The notes under the pieces were generated by a model, which saw nothing but the letters and a program-made list of their open reading frames with translations, had not been told where the DNA came from and made no database searches. Of a stretch of 64,000 nt of DNA, positions 1 through 8,738 are shown piece by piece. Position numbers and translations under genes: made by a program. The stretch covers positions 496,001 through 560,000 of the forward strand of contig NZ_LMTI01000004.1 of NCBI RefSeq assembly GCF_001510665.1, given 5' to 3'. The first letter of the stretch is position 1, and each line of letters begins with the position of its first letter. This DNA comes from Bacillus sp. FJAT-27445 (GTDB lineage: Bacteria > Bacillota > Bacilli > Bacillales > Cytobacillaceae).

Positions 1-875
1 TTTCCATCTGTATCGGCAATCACATGAACGGGGGCAAGGTCCCCTGGGCTGAAATGATCGGAAATCAAAGCAAATCCTTCACGTGACGGCATTTCCTTCG
101 GGAAGGAGGATAGCGTATCGTACGTATATTCTATCCTTGTGGAAAAAAACGCAAAGACCACTAGAAGGAGCGTGGTTGCCATTGCAATCTGCCACGGCCT
201 TTTCCCGATCATACCGCCGATTTTAAGCCCCAGCCCTTCATTTTTCTGTAAAGGCGAATATACCTTTCCTCCTTTTTCGGCGCGAAGCTTCTTCATCCCG
301 GGGGTCCTAGGGATAAATGGATAAAAGGAGCTGCGGCCGAGAACGCTAAGAATTGCCGGAACGAGTGTCAGGCTTGCCGCCATCATAATCAGGATTGATA
401 AACTGAACGGAATTGCGAACCGATGAATCGAGCCGTACTTGGCAAGAAGCAGGGCTAATAAAGAGAAGACGACCGTCAGCCCGCTCATCGCGATGGCTCC
501 TGACGAGCTGCTGATCGCCAGCCGCATGGCGGCAAATTTATCTTCTTCTTTTTCAAGATAGCTTCTGTAGCTTGAGATGAGGAACAAACAATAGTCTGTT
601 CCGGCACCGAAAAGAAGCACGGTCATAATCGAAAGCCCCTGGCTATCAAATTCAGCCCAGCCATTTTCCCCGATCCAGCCGAGGAGGGGACTGATGATTC
701 CATAAGCAATGCCAACGCCTACCAGCGGGACAAGCGCAAGAATGGGGGATCTATAAATAAGAAGCAAAAGAATAAGCACAATGGCCACAGTACCAAAAAG
801 CAGATTCAAGTCTCCCTGGCCGAAAAGCTTATTGGCATCCAAAGAAATACCTGCCGGCCCTGTTATAGAACTTGC
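1..875 (-). pseudogene. MMPL-family exporter, C-terminal part (split by insertion; runs off window edge)
   Basis: Read on the minus strand from 875 down to 1 the frame is open and encodes an RND/MMPL-type membrane protein: a stretch beginning ASSITGPAGISLDANKLFGQ, then several long hydrophobic segments and the MMPL-typical GAGTDYCLFLISSYR motif near position 600. Joined to the fragment at 3159-3692 it gives one continuous reading frame (…DKLLVR + ASSITG…), so the two parts were one gene before the element at 876-3158 entered. MMPL proteins export lipids or hydrophobic compounds (family knowledge); the substrate here is unknown. The true C-terminus lies outside the window. This part has no ribosome site of its own, so it is probably not expressed as a functional protein. 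Confidence 0.85.
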
Positions 876-1249
876 CCGTAAAACCACGCGGGCTTGCCCC
901 GTGGATGTAAGGGCATCTAGGATGGTCTTTTGACCATCCTATTTGAGCGACTTTAGAGGTGTTTCCCTTGCGAACGAATGTTCCTATATGATAAAATAGA
1001 TGTATAAATTTGGATTGAAACTATGGAACTTAGTTGGTAAATATCAATGTATACTACACTTTAAATCATTGTAAGTTTCTAGTCCAGTACCATATAAAAT
1101 TTTTAATTTAAAGAAGCTTTAATCTCATTCTGTTGTTTATGGAACAAGTGATATTTTGTAAGTACAGTTGGCGGGGTAAGTGAAGCAACGGTGAAACGCT
1201 ATACATAGGCGCAAAAGACCAAAACTTTATAGAAAGGAGTATGTTTTAA
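876..1249 (+). other. Left end and 5' non-coding region of the TnpB element
   Basis: 374 bases without a credible gene. It contains the left-end hairpin at 884-904 (CCACG arm pairing with CGTGG, one internal mismatch) and a second perfect stem-loop at 919-940 (AGGATGGTC / GACCATCCT, loop TTTT). The second hairpin looks like an insulator or terminator against read-in transcription, but has no clear T-run. The rest is AT-rich and probably holds the tnpB promoter. An AAGGAG ribosome site precedes the gene. Confidence 0.55.
884..904 (+). repeat. Left-end subterminal hairpin of the TnpB element
   Basis: CCACGCGGG…CCCCGTGG folds with seven paired bases and one C-C mismatch. It is nearly the same sequence as the right-end hairpin at 3129-3148. 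Paired imperfect hairpins near both ends are the recognition structures used by IS200/IS605 TnpA (known for the family). Confidence 0.65.
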
Positions 1250-2962
1250 ATGAATACAGCAAAAGAAACAAAGAAAACAAGAAAAAAGAATCCGCCTTCC
1301 GAATTCAAAAAAATGTTACATGTCATTCGCAACATGCATACTCCTCTTCATATTATCGAGGTCGAACTTGATGTTTTGCCTTTGCAGCACTATAGAATGA
1401 AACGAATCGGCGAGCACTTACGAGTCATTCGAAATACAGTGTTGGGTGAACTATACAAAAACTATCTTCAAATGGCTCGAACGAAAAAGTATAACTCGTT
1501 GTTAAAACGATACCGTTCGGTGTCGGCTGAAATAACAAAAAACGCTGATGATGCTAAATTACTAGAATATGAACTCACTCAACTAAAGGAACAGCTTTTT
1601 GAATTGCGGAATTCCTATCAGGTCACATTTGATTTTGCCAGAAATTATGGTGCAGGACTGAGAGAAAAGAAGTTTCATTTGCCGGACGCTGTGACCGTTT
1701 GGTCCGTGTGTGAAATGGCGTGGAAGACGATGGAAAAAATAGTGTTTAGCGACGGAGAAAAACCATATTTTTATAAAAAAGGTGATTTCATTACCTTTCA
1801 AGGCAAACAAGCAGAACGCTGTATTATCTTAAAACACAACAAGAAGACGAATGATTTCTATGTAAGCCACAGTGGCATGAACTTCCCTTTGAAAATAAGG
1901 CAGAACGATTTATTCATTTTAGAAACTCTTTCCCATATTCGAAATTACATGGTGAATTGCGCTGAAATTGAGCAAATAAATGTAGAACGGCACTTGGCAG
2001 GTGAAAATGTCCTTCCCACTTACCGGATTCGCAACAATCGAATCGTAAGAAAAGAAATTAGGGGCAAAATCAGGTATTTTGTTCAAATCACACTGGAAGG
2101 CAATCCAGTGTCCAAGCGTAGAAAGGACGGCTCTTTCCGCCACACTCTCGGTACAGGGAGAATCGGCGGGGACATTGGTACCCAGTCCATCGGAATCGTT
2201 TCAAAAGACCAGGTACTTTTAAAAAATTTAGCCGAACGTTCTTCGGAAACATTTCATACCGAACGAAAGATTGTAAATATCCAAAGATATCTAGACCGAT
2301 CCCGAAGGGCGACGAATCCTAAAAACTATAACGCCGATGGAACGATAAAAAAAGGAAAGAAAGAATGGATATTTTCAAAGAAATATAAAAAAGCCCAAAG
2401 GAAATTACGCAATCTGCACCGAAAAGCAGCCGATAGCAGAAAGTACGCACACAATGAAGACATTAATCGATTGCGTTCCGCCGGGGATGAATTGATTATC
2501 GAAACCATGAACATCAAGGGACTGCAGAAGAAATCAAAAACTGCTGCAAAAAGCGAGAAAACAGGAAAATGGAAACGAAGAAAACGCTTTGGGAAAAGTA
2601 TTTTGAGGCGAAGTCCCGGCTATTTTATTCAACAAGCCAAATATCGTTTTGCCTTAACCGCCGGAAAAGTCACGGAAATTAATACGTGGACATTTAAAGC
2701 ATCTCAATACGACCACATGTTAAATACAACGAATAAAAAGCAATTATTGAAACGATGGCATGTTTTACCGGATGGAACTAAATTTCAACGTGATTTATAT
2801 TCCTCTTTTTTACTCTATTGTTCAGATGATGAAGGACAAAAGCCCGACCAGGAACGGTGCCAAATTGGATTTGAAAACTTTCGATTATTACACGACGGAT
2901 GTATTCAACGAATTAAAAACAACCGTAGAATTGTCCTAAATAGTGGCATTAAAATCTCTTAA
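1250..2962 (+). CDS. tnpB: TnpB-like RNA-guided endonuclease (IS200/IS605-associated), zinc-ribbon degenerate
   Basis: 570 residues, basic. RuvC-like catalytic residues can be assigned: D308 in GGDIGTQSIG (RuvC-I), E418 in LIIETMNIKG (RuvC-II) and D515 in QRDLYSSFLL (RuvC-III). The usual zinc-ribbon cysteines between RuvC-II and III are missing: the region reads SQYDHM…RWHVLPDG instead of a pair of CxxC motifs. The ~300-residue N-terminal half is long for TnpB (family members are often near 400 residues). TnpB proteins are guided by a right-end (omega) RNA to cut DNA next to a short target-adjacent motif, which helps the element persist (known). The frame is intact with all three acidic residues, so activity is possible. 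Start chosen for the AAGGAG upstream. Confidence 0.82.
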   Translation: MNTAKETKKTRKKNPPSEFKKMLHVIRNMHTPLHIIEVELDVLPLQHYRMKRIGEHLRVIRNTVLGELYKNYLQMARTKKYNSLLKRYRSVSAEITKNADDAKLLEYELTQLKEQLFELRNSYQVTFDFARNYGAGLREKKFHLPDAVTVWSVCEMAWKTMEKIVFSDGEKPYFYKKGDFITFQGKQAERCIILKHNKKTNDFYVSHSGMNFPLKIRQNDLFILETLSHIRNYMVNCAEIEQINVERHLAGENVLPTYRIRNNRIVRKEIRGKIRYFVQITLEGNPVSKRRKDGSFRHTLGTGRIGGDIGTQSIGIVSKDQVLLKNLAERSSETFHTERKIVNIQRYLDRSRRATNPKNYNADGTIKKGKKEWIFSKKYKKAQRKLRNLHRKAADSRKYAHNEDINRLRSAGDELIIETMNIKGLQKKSKTAAKSEKTGKWKRRKRFGKSILRRSPGYFIQQAKYRFALTAGKVTEINTWTFKASQYDHMLNTTNKKQLLKRWHVLPDGTKFQRDLYSSFLLYCSDDEGQKPDQERCQIGFENFRLLHDGCIQRIKNNRRIVLNSGIKIS

Positions 2963-3158
2963 AACAAATCTGGGGGTATGACTTAGCCTCCATTTTCGAA
3001 AGAAAAGAAAACAAACGCTAATGTGGTCAACGGACTGCTTGTTTGTTGGTTCTCACCCCTATAGCTAGTGCGTAACGCCGATGGGAGCTTGACTCTATGT
3101 ACGCTTACGAGAAACTATATGTGAGAACCCACGGGGCTCGCCTCGTGGAGTAAGTCAG
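2963..3158 (+). ncRNA. Candidate omega RNA (reRNA) scaffold at the right end of the TnpB element
   Basis: About 200 non-coding bases lie between the tnpB stop and the right boundary and end in a stable hairpin (3129-3148, CCACGGGG / CCTCGTGG) followed by AGTAAGTCAG. In characterised TnpB systems the guide RNA covers the 3' part of tnpB and the right end and continues into the flank as the guide (known). By that rule the guide here would start with TCTTACTAGAAGTTTATC (from 3159), i.e. MMPL gene sequence. Inferred from position and structure only; no promoter or processing site was identified. Confidence 0.5.
3129..3148 (+). repeat. Right-end subterminal hairpin of the TnpB element
   Basis: CCACGGGG-CTCG-CCTCGTGG forms an eight-pair stem (one G-T pair) with a four-base loop, ten bases before the right boundary. 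It mirrors the left-end hairpin at 884-904. Confidence 0.65.
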
Positions 3159-3692
3159 TCTTACTAGAAGTTTATCCTCCGTACCTGCTTTTACTGATAG
3201 TGGATTTTCCCCAAATGTGCTCTTAATAGTTTTTTCAATATCCCCAATGCCTTTTTCAAGCTCTTCCGGCCCTGTTTTTTCCTGAAAGGATACAGGAATG
3301 ATTAGGGTCGTCCCATCCTTTGAAATTAAACGCCTTAAGGCTTCTGGAGGCATTTGATGAAATGGGGGAATACTTTCCTGATAGCTCGCCGGATGATCGT
3401 TGAGTTTTTTTACGACTGTCTGGATGGCTTCCAAATCCACGTTTTCCAAGCCACTGCCACGGTGCCATGCTAGCAATGCGGGAATTCCTTTGTCAGCAGG
3501 AAACTCCTTGTCAGCAATTGCTTTTGCCAGCTGGGATGGTGCAGTCTTTTCCAAATCACCGGCCGTTTCCGTCTTTTGCGAGTTTGCCTGCGGGAAAACA
3601 AAGTTCAAGATTGCTAGAAGCGCAATCCAGATTAACAGAGTTGCCCACCTTCCTTTTTTTCCTCCAGGATACTGCCACAATTTTTTACCCAT
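3159..3692 (-). pseudogene. MMPL-family exporter, N-terminal part (truncated by insertion)
   Basis: Minus-strand start of the split exporter. It begins MGKKLWQYPGGKKGRW, followed by a transmembrane segment (ATLLIWIALLAILNFVF) and the first extracytoplasmic domain, typical of MMPL/RND exporters. The start at 3692 is preferred over an in-frame ATG at 3734 because GGAGGG lies eight bases upstream of it. The native sequence stops at …DKLLVR (3159); the frame then runs into the inserted element and ends about 18 codons later inside the right end, giving a product of roughly 195 residues with one membrane helix. This is very unlikely to work as a transporter. Confidence 0.85.
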
Positions 3693-3852
3693 GTTTTCCC
3701 TCCGGTAGCTTTCCGTCATTTTAAAAGAGAACATCTAGCTTTTCTAAGCAACAACCTGTGTATTGCCATCTTTATTATAGATTATAGCGTTGAAGGGGTT
3801 GGGAAATTTTTTTATTGTTTGACAAATTTAGACACACATATGAAAATCATAG

Positions 3853-3882
3853 TGTCATAATAGTTTATGAATTCAGTATAAT
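3853..3882 (+). promoter_or_regulatory. Candidate sigma-A promoter of the peptide-transport operon
   Basis: A perfect -10 TATAAT at 3877-3882 with a weak -35 (TGTCAT, 3853-3858; 18-base gap). A good -35, TTGACA, also sits at 3819-3824 but its -10 is poor. The start codon of dppD is 46 bases downstream. Confidence 0.4.
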
Positions 3883-3927
3883 TAAAAAATTCTCTCAATA
3901 ACATAGAGTTGAGGCTGAGGTGACGCA

Positions 3928-4941
3928 ATGGAAAAAGAGGCGATTTTGAAAATAAAGGATTTAAAGATTTCCTTTCAGACCAGTAACAGGCTTCTTCCTG
4001 CCGTAGATGGCATCAGCTTTGAAGTCAAAAAGGGAGAGATCCTCGGAATAGTTGGCGAGTCGGGAAGCGGCAAGAGTGTGACTTCACTTGCCGCAATGGG
4101 GCTAATCCCTTCCCCGCCAGGCATTATTGAGGACGGTGAGATTCTGTTTGAAGGAAGGAACCTTGCCGGGCTCCCCGAGAAAGAATGGCGCAAAATCCGT
4201 GGTAATCAAATCTCAATGATTTTTCAGGAACCAATGACCTCATTAAACCCCTTATTCACAATCGGAAACCAACTAACGGAAGCAATCCGGCTGCATACAA
4301 GCCTTTCCAAGGCAGAAGCAAAGGTAAGATGCATCCAATTACTTCAATTGGTAGGGATACCGAGAGCAGAAGGCATCTTAAAGGAATACCCCCACCAGCT
4401 TTCGGGAGGAATGCGCCAACGGATCATGATTGCGATGGCGATGGCCTGCAACCCTAAGGTTCTAATCGCGGATGAACCTACTACTGCTCTGGATGTGACG
4501 ATTCAGGCCCAAATTCTTGCCCTAATGAAGGATTTAAACGAAAAAACAGATACAACCATTATTCTGATTACCCATGACCTTGGCGTCGTCGCGGAAATTT
4601 GTGAGCGGGTCATCGTCATGTACGCGGGACAGATTGTTGAAGAAGGAGATGTCAGGACTATTTTAAAAAACCCAAGACATCCCTATACGCTAGGACTCCT
4701 GAAGTCGGTTCCGGACTTGCGGATAAAAAAGGAGCGGCTGTATAGCATTCCCGGCAATGTTCCAAGACCGGGCGCAATTATGAATGGCTGCAGATTTGCC
4801 CCCCGGTGCGCGGAGGTTTTTGGCAGATGCCTCGAAGAGACGCCTTTGTTGTATAAAATGGGACAGCCAGGGCATGAAGTCCGCTGCTTTTTGTATGAAA
4901 CGAGCGAGAGGAGCGGGGAAAATGCAAGAGTTACTTCTTGA
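3928..4941 (+). CDS. dppD: Peptide ABC transporter, ATP-binding subunit (DppD/OppD type)
   Basis: 337 residues. Walker A GESGSGKS (43-50), Q-loop Q100, signature LSGGMRQR (158-165) and Walker B VLIADEP (178-184) are all intact. The C-terminal extension with GCRFAPRC is the oligopeptide-transporter C-terminal domain, whose cysteines often bind a [4Fe-4S] cluster. It powers import of di- or oligopeptides by the permease pair encoded downstream. The start follows GAGGTGA; the 3' end overlaps the next ATPase gene by 20 bases, so the two are translationally coupled. Dpp versus Opp cannot be decided from sequence alone. Confidence 0.9.
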   Translation: MEKEAILKIKDLKISFQTSNRLLPAVDGISFEVKKGEILGIVGESGSGKSVTSLAAMGLIPSPPGIIEDGEILFEGRNLAGLPEKEWRKIRGNQISMIFQEPMTSLNPLFTIGNQLTEAIRLHTSLSKAEAKVRCIQLLQLVGIPRAEGILKEYPHQLSGGMRQRIMIAMAMACNPKVLIADEPTTALDVTIQAQILALMKDLNEKTDTTIILITHDLGVVAEICERVIVMYAGQIVEEGDVRTILKNPRHPYTLGLLKSVPDLRIKKERLYSIPGNVPRPGAIMNGCRFAPRCAEVFGRCLEETPLLYKMGQPGHEVRCFLYETSERSGENARVTS

Positions 4942-5959
4942 AGTAAACGGTCTGAAAAAATATTTCCCAATATCAGGCGGCCTGTTCGGAATGAAGGTCG
5001 GCGAGGTTAAAGCGGTCGATGATATTTCCTTTTATGTAAGGAAAGGAGAGACACTCGGCATTGTCGGGGAGAGCGGCTGCGGAAAGTCAACGACAGGCCG
5101 CCTGCTCATGAGATTAATCGAGGCGAGTGACGGTTCAATTCTCTTTGAAGATAAAGAGATTACGAGAATGTCGCCGACAGAATTGAGAAAGGTTCGCCGT
5201 GACATCCAGATGGTTTTCCAGGATCCCTATGCTTCCTTAAATCCGCGCCATTCAGTTGAAGAAATTTTGGAAGAGCCTTTGATTGTCCATGGAATTGGAT
5301 CGAAGGTGGAACGGAAGAGACTGGTGAAAGAAATGCTCGAGGTGGTCGGGCTGAGCAGCTTCCATGCCCGGCGTTATCCTCACCAGTTCAGCGGCGGGCA
5401 AAGGCAGCGGATTGGCATAGCAAAGGCGTTGATGACAAAACCAAAACTCATTATTGCCGATGAGCCTGTTTCTGCACTGGATGTCTCCATCCAGGCCCAG
5501 GTATTGAACTTAATGAAGGATATACAAAAAGAATTTGGTCTTACATATATATTTATCGCACACGATCTGGGAGTCGTACGCCATATAAGTGACCGGGTAG
5601 GGGTTATGTACCTTGGCCGCCTCATCGAACTGACAGGGAGCGAGGAATTGTACGAAAATCCGAAGCATCCGTACACAAAGGCGCTTTTGTCAGCTGTACC
5701 AGTACCCGATCCTGATTTGAAGAAAGAAACCATACTGATTGAAGGGGAGCTGCCGAGCCCCGCCAATCCTCCGTCGGGCTGTGCATTCCACACAAGATGT
5801 TCCGCTTGTATGGAGGTTTGCACAACAGTCCGGCCGGAAGGTATCACGAATGATGGTCATTACGTTGCATGCCACCTGTATGGCGAGGGGAATGCAGCGG
5901 GATTGATAAATTCAAAATTAGAAAACGGGGGTAAAAAAGGCTATGAACAAAAATCTTAA
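4922..5959 (+). CDS. dppF: Peptide ABC transporter, ATP-binding subunit (DppF/OppF type)
   Basis: 345 residues from ATG 4922. The frame is open further upstream to 4784, but that part overlaps dppD, and MQELLLEVNGLKKYFPI is the normal family N-terminus; AGCGGGGAAA precedes it. Walker A GESGCGKS (49-56), FSGGQRQR signature and LIIADEP Walker B are present, plus the C-terminal GCAFHTRC motif. It forms the second nucleotide-binding half of the importer with the product of 3928-4941. The 3' end overlaps the following lipoprotein gene by 17 bases. Confidence 0.9.
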   Translation: MQELLLEVNGLKKYFPISGGLFGMKVGEVKAVDDISFYVRKGETLGIVGESGCGKSTTGRLLMRLIEASDGSILFEDKEITRMSPTELRKVRRDIQMVFQDPYASLNPRHSVEEILEEPLIVHGIGSKVERKRLVKEMLEVVGLSSFHARRYPHQFSGGQRQRIGIAKALMTKPKLIIADEPVSALDVSIQAQVLNLMKDIQKEFGLTYIFIAHDLGVVRHISDRVGVMYLGRLIELTGSEELYENPKHPYTKALLSAVPVPDPDLKKETILIEGELPSPANPPSGCAFHTRCSACMEVCTTVRPEGITNDGHYVACHLYGEGNAAGLINSKLENGGKKGYEQKS

Positions 5960-7562
5960 GGTGCTCTTGATTGCACTGCTGGCAGTTGGTTTATTGCTGG
6001 CTGGCTGCAGCAGCGGGGGTGGCACAAAGAAATCCACATCGGGAAAAGGTCAATCTTCGGGCGAAACTAAACCGAAACAGGATACGCTGGTTTATGCCCG
6101 AGGCGGTGACTCGGTAACGCTTGATCCGATCACAACGACTGAAGGCGAAACCTTCAAAGTGACAGAAAATATTTATGACACCCTGGTAAGCTTTGGTGAT
6201 AGCGATACATCCACCCAACCTGGATTGGCAGAGGAATGGAAAATATCGGATGATTCTCTGACTTATACGTTCAAACTTCAAAAAGGCGTAAAATTCCATG
6301 ATGGCACCGACTTCAATGCCGAGGCGGTCAAATACAACTTTGACCGATGGGCCGGCGGCAATGAGGATCAATTCCCTTATTACACTATGTTTGGAGGCTA
6401 TAAGGGAGACGAAGGCCATGTCATCCAGGAAATAAAGGTTGAAGATGAGCATACAATCATTTTCACTTTGAAAAGGCCGCAGGCTACCTTCCTTGTAAAC
6501 CTGGCGATGTCATGCTTCGGGATTGCCAGCCCTGCAGCCCTAGAAAAGCACGGCGATAATTACCGAAAAAACCCGGTTGGAACCGGCCCGTTCAAGTTCG
6601 TTGAATGGAAAGAGAATGACACTATCACCCTTGAAAAGAATGAAAATTACTGGCAAAAAGGCTTCCCGAAATTGAACAAACTCATTTACCGGGTTATCCC
6701 TGAAAATACAGCCCGCCTCAATGCGCTGGCAAATGGGGAAATCGATATGATGGACGGCTTGAACTATGCTGAAGTTGCCCAAGTTGAAGGCAATGAGAAA
6801 CTTCAGGTTATTGAGCGCCCATCCATGAACGTTGGTTACCTTGGCTTTACTACCACGAGGAAACCGTTTGACAATAAGCTTGTCCGCCAGGCGCTGAACC
6901 ATGCGATTGATAAGGAGTCCATTATCCAGGCATTCTATGCCGGAATGGCTAAACCGGCAGTCAATCCGATGCCTCCGTCAATCCAGGGGTACAACGAAGC
7001 AATCGAAGCGTATCCATATGATTTGGATAAAGCAAAGGAATTGCTGAAGGAAGCAGGCTTTGAGAAAGGATTCAAAATGGATCTGTGGGCAATGCCGGTA
7101 GCACGCCTTTATATGCCTGAAGGGCAAAAGGTCGCCGAAATTATCCAGGAAAGCTTCAGCAAAATTGGCGTTCAGGCGGAAATTAAGACTGTTGACTGGC
7201 CAACGTATCTCGACAAAGCGAAAAAAGGCGAATTTGACGCGTTCATGCTTGGATGGACAGGCGATAACGGCGATGCCGACAACTTCCTCTACACGCTCCT
7301 GGATAAGGATAGCATTGGAGGAAGCAACTATTCCCGTTATGCGAATGATGAGCTTCACGATATTTTAATCAAGGCCCAATCGGAGACGGATGAGGAGAAA
7401 CGCGCCGAAATATACAAGGAGGCACAAGTCATTATCCACGAAGATGCTCCTTGGGTGCCGCTCGTCCACTCGAGGCCGCTATCCGCAGCTGTAAAAGAAA
7501 TTTCCGGTTATGTGCCTCACCCAACTGGTTCTGAATCGCTCATGAAGGTCGAATTTAAATAA
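5943..7562 (+). CDS. Peptide ABC transporter substrate-binding lipoprotein (SBP_bac_5 family)
   Basis: 539 residues. A lipoprotein signal peptide with lipobox LLAGC (lipidated Cys22) is followed by a serine/glycine/lysine-rich linker and the large family-5 solute-binding fold (AEEWKISDDSLTYTFKLQKGVKFHDGT is the classic signature stretch, about residues 75-105). It captures peptides outside the membrane and delivers them to the permeases. It lies inside the operon after the two ATPases, and a strong hairpin follows its stop codon (7569-7600), which may let this abundant component be made in excess over the permeases (inference). Confidence 0.93.
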   Translation: MNKNLKVLLIALLAVGLLLAGCSSGGGTKKSTSGKGQSSGETKPKQDTLVYARGGDSVTLDPITTTEGETFKVTENIYDTLVSFGDSDTSTQPGLAEEWKISDDSLTYTFKLQKGVKFHDGTDFNAEAVKYNFDRWAGGNEDQFPYYTMFGGYKGDEGHVIQEIKVEDEHTIIFTLKRPQATFLVNLAMSCFGIASPAALEKHGDNYRKNPVGTGPFKFVEWKENDTITLEKNENYWQKGFPKLNKLIYRVIPENTARLNALANGEIDMMDGLNYAEVAQVEGNEKLQVIERPSMNVGYLGFTTTRKPFDNKLVRQALNHAIDKESIIQAFYAGMAKPAVNPMPPSIQGYNEAIEAYPYDLDKAKELLKEAGFEKGFKMDLWAMPVARLYMPEGQKVAEIIQESFSKIGVQAEIKTVDWPTYLDKAKKGEFDAFMLGWTGDNGDADNFLYTLLDKDSIGGSNYSRYANDELHDILIKAQSETDEEKRAEIYKEAQVIIHEDAPWVPLVHSRPLSAAVKEISGYVPHPTGSESLMKVEFK

Positions 7563-7568
7563 TTTGGC

Positions 7569-7600
7569 GGCCAAAAGGGGAGCTTGCTCTCCTTTTGGCC
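7569..7600 (+). terminator. Intra-operon hairpin after the binding-protein gene
   Basis: GGCCAAAAGGGGAGC pairs with GCTCTCCTTTTGGCC around a short loop. Only two Ts and then TAATGGG follow, so it is at best a leaky terminator; it could equally protect the 3' end of the binding-protein transcript. Permease genes continue 117 bases later. Confidence 0.65.
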
Positions 7601-7716
7601 TTAATGGGAATCTTAGGAACGTAAAGCCATTTTGTATAAAACTGATCAAAGGCGAATTGCCGTGAAAGGAATCAACATAGCACTTTTGAAAAACGGAAAA
7701 AAGGAGGTGCGAGAAG

Positions 7717-8721
7717 ATGTTGACATACTCCATAAGGAGAATCATATCACTTATTCCAGTCCTGATTGGGATGACCCTCATCGTTTTTGCGATTATCCAT
7801 GCGATTCCGGGGGATCCGGCACAGGTTATTCTTGGGCAAAGGGCAACAAAGGAATCCATCGCAGCGCTGACAACCCAGCTTGGATTGGACCGGCCATGGT
7901 ACATACAATATTTTGACTATGTTAAGTCCCTTTTCCAGGGGGATTTGGGAATTTCTTTAAGAACAAGGGGCCCGATAAATGAGGAAATTTGGCCATATCT
8001 TGCAGCAACCGCCGAGCTGGCGTTTGCCGCAATGTTAATTGCTGTCATTATCGGGGTAAATGCCGGGATTGTTTCCGCCTGGTTTTCGAATTCATGGTTC
8101 GATTACGCAGCCATGGTGATTGCGCTTGTCGGGGTGTCGATGCCGATTTTCTGGCTTGGCTTGATGGGGCAATGGCTTTTTTCCATAGAACTGGGCTGGC
8201 TTCCGACTACCGGGAGGGAAAATGTAAGGGATCCAGTAACGGCAATAACGAATTTTTATTTGCTGGATACACTGCTGCAGGGACGGTTTGACCAATTTGT
8301 CGTTGTGGCGAGGCATCTAACTTTGCCGAGTATGGCACTTGCGACTATACCGATGGCTATTATAGCGCGAATGACCCGGTCTTCAATGCTTGAGGTAATG
8401 AAATCCGATTATATCCGTACAGCAAGGGCGAAGGGATTGCCAATGTTCTGGGTTGTGTACAAGCATTCTTTAAAAAATGCCGTCATCCCCGTTTTAACAA
8501 TTATTGGACTTCAAACGGGCCTTTTACTCGGAGGGGCAATTCTGACAGAAACGATATTCGGCTGGCCGGGAATTGGCCGTTATTTATACGATGCCATCGG
8601 CTTCCGTGATTATCCGGTCATCCAGTCCGGAATCCTGATAATCGCAGGGATATTTGTTCTAATCAACCTGATTGTCGATCTTTTATACGCATTCGTCGAT
8701 CCGCGAATCAAATACAATTAA
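7717..8721 (+). CDS. dppB: Peptide ABC transporter permease (DppB/OppB type)
   Basis: 334 residues with about six membrane helices. It starts MLTYSIRRIISLIPVLIGMTLIVFAIIH, the typical DppB N-terminus, and carries the binding-protein-dependent transport EAA region (RTARAKGLPMFWVVYKHSLKN, near residue 230-250) that contacts the ATPases. An AAGGAGGTG site precedes the ATG. Together with the next gene it forms the transmembrane channel of the peptide importer. Confidence 0.92.
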   Translation: MLTYSIRRIISLIPVLIGMTLIVFAIIHAIPGDPAQVILGQRATKESIAALTTQLGLDRPWYIQYFDYVKSLFQGDLGISLRTRGPINEEIWPYLAATAELAFAAMLIAVIIGVNAGIVSAWFSNSWFDYAAMVIALVGVSMPIFWLGLMGQWLFSIELGWLPTTGRENVRDPVTAITNFYLLDTLLQGRFDQFVVVARHLTLPSMALATIPMAIIARMTRSSMLEVMKSDYIRTARAKGLPMFWVVYKHSLKNAVIPVLTIIGLQTGLLLGGAILTETIFGWPGIGRYLYDAIGFRDYPVIQSGILIIAGIFVLINLIVDLLYAFVDPRIKYN

Positions 8722-8738
8722 GGATGGGTGGGAGGAAC

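Larger units (their letters stand above)
876..3158 (+). mobile_element. IS200/IS605-type element carrying tnpB only
   Basis: The boundaries come from the interrupted MMPL gene: removing 876-3158 restores the reading frame exactly (left flank …GAACTTGC, right flank TCTTACTAG…), allowing a base or two of ambiguity. There are no terminal inverted repeats of transposase-DDE type and no target duplication is visible, but each end has a hairpin (884-904 and 3129-3148), as expected of the IS200/IS605 superfamily. Only a tnpB-like gene is present; there is no tnpA (HUH transposase), so movement would require TnpA in trans, or the element is immobile now. Confidence 0.8.

Noticed and set aside
919-940. 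Terminator ending MMPL or entering transcription
   Set aside because: A perfect stem with loop TTTT but without a following T-run; kept as part of the element's left end.
4784-4921. Extended N-terminus of the second peptide-transport ATPase
   Set aside because: The open frame overlaps the first ATPase gene and lacks family similarity and ribosome site; ATG 4922 fits.
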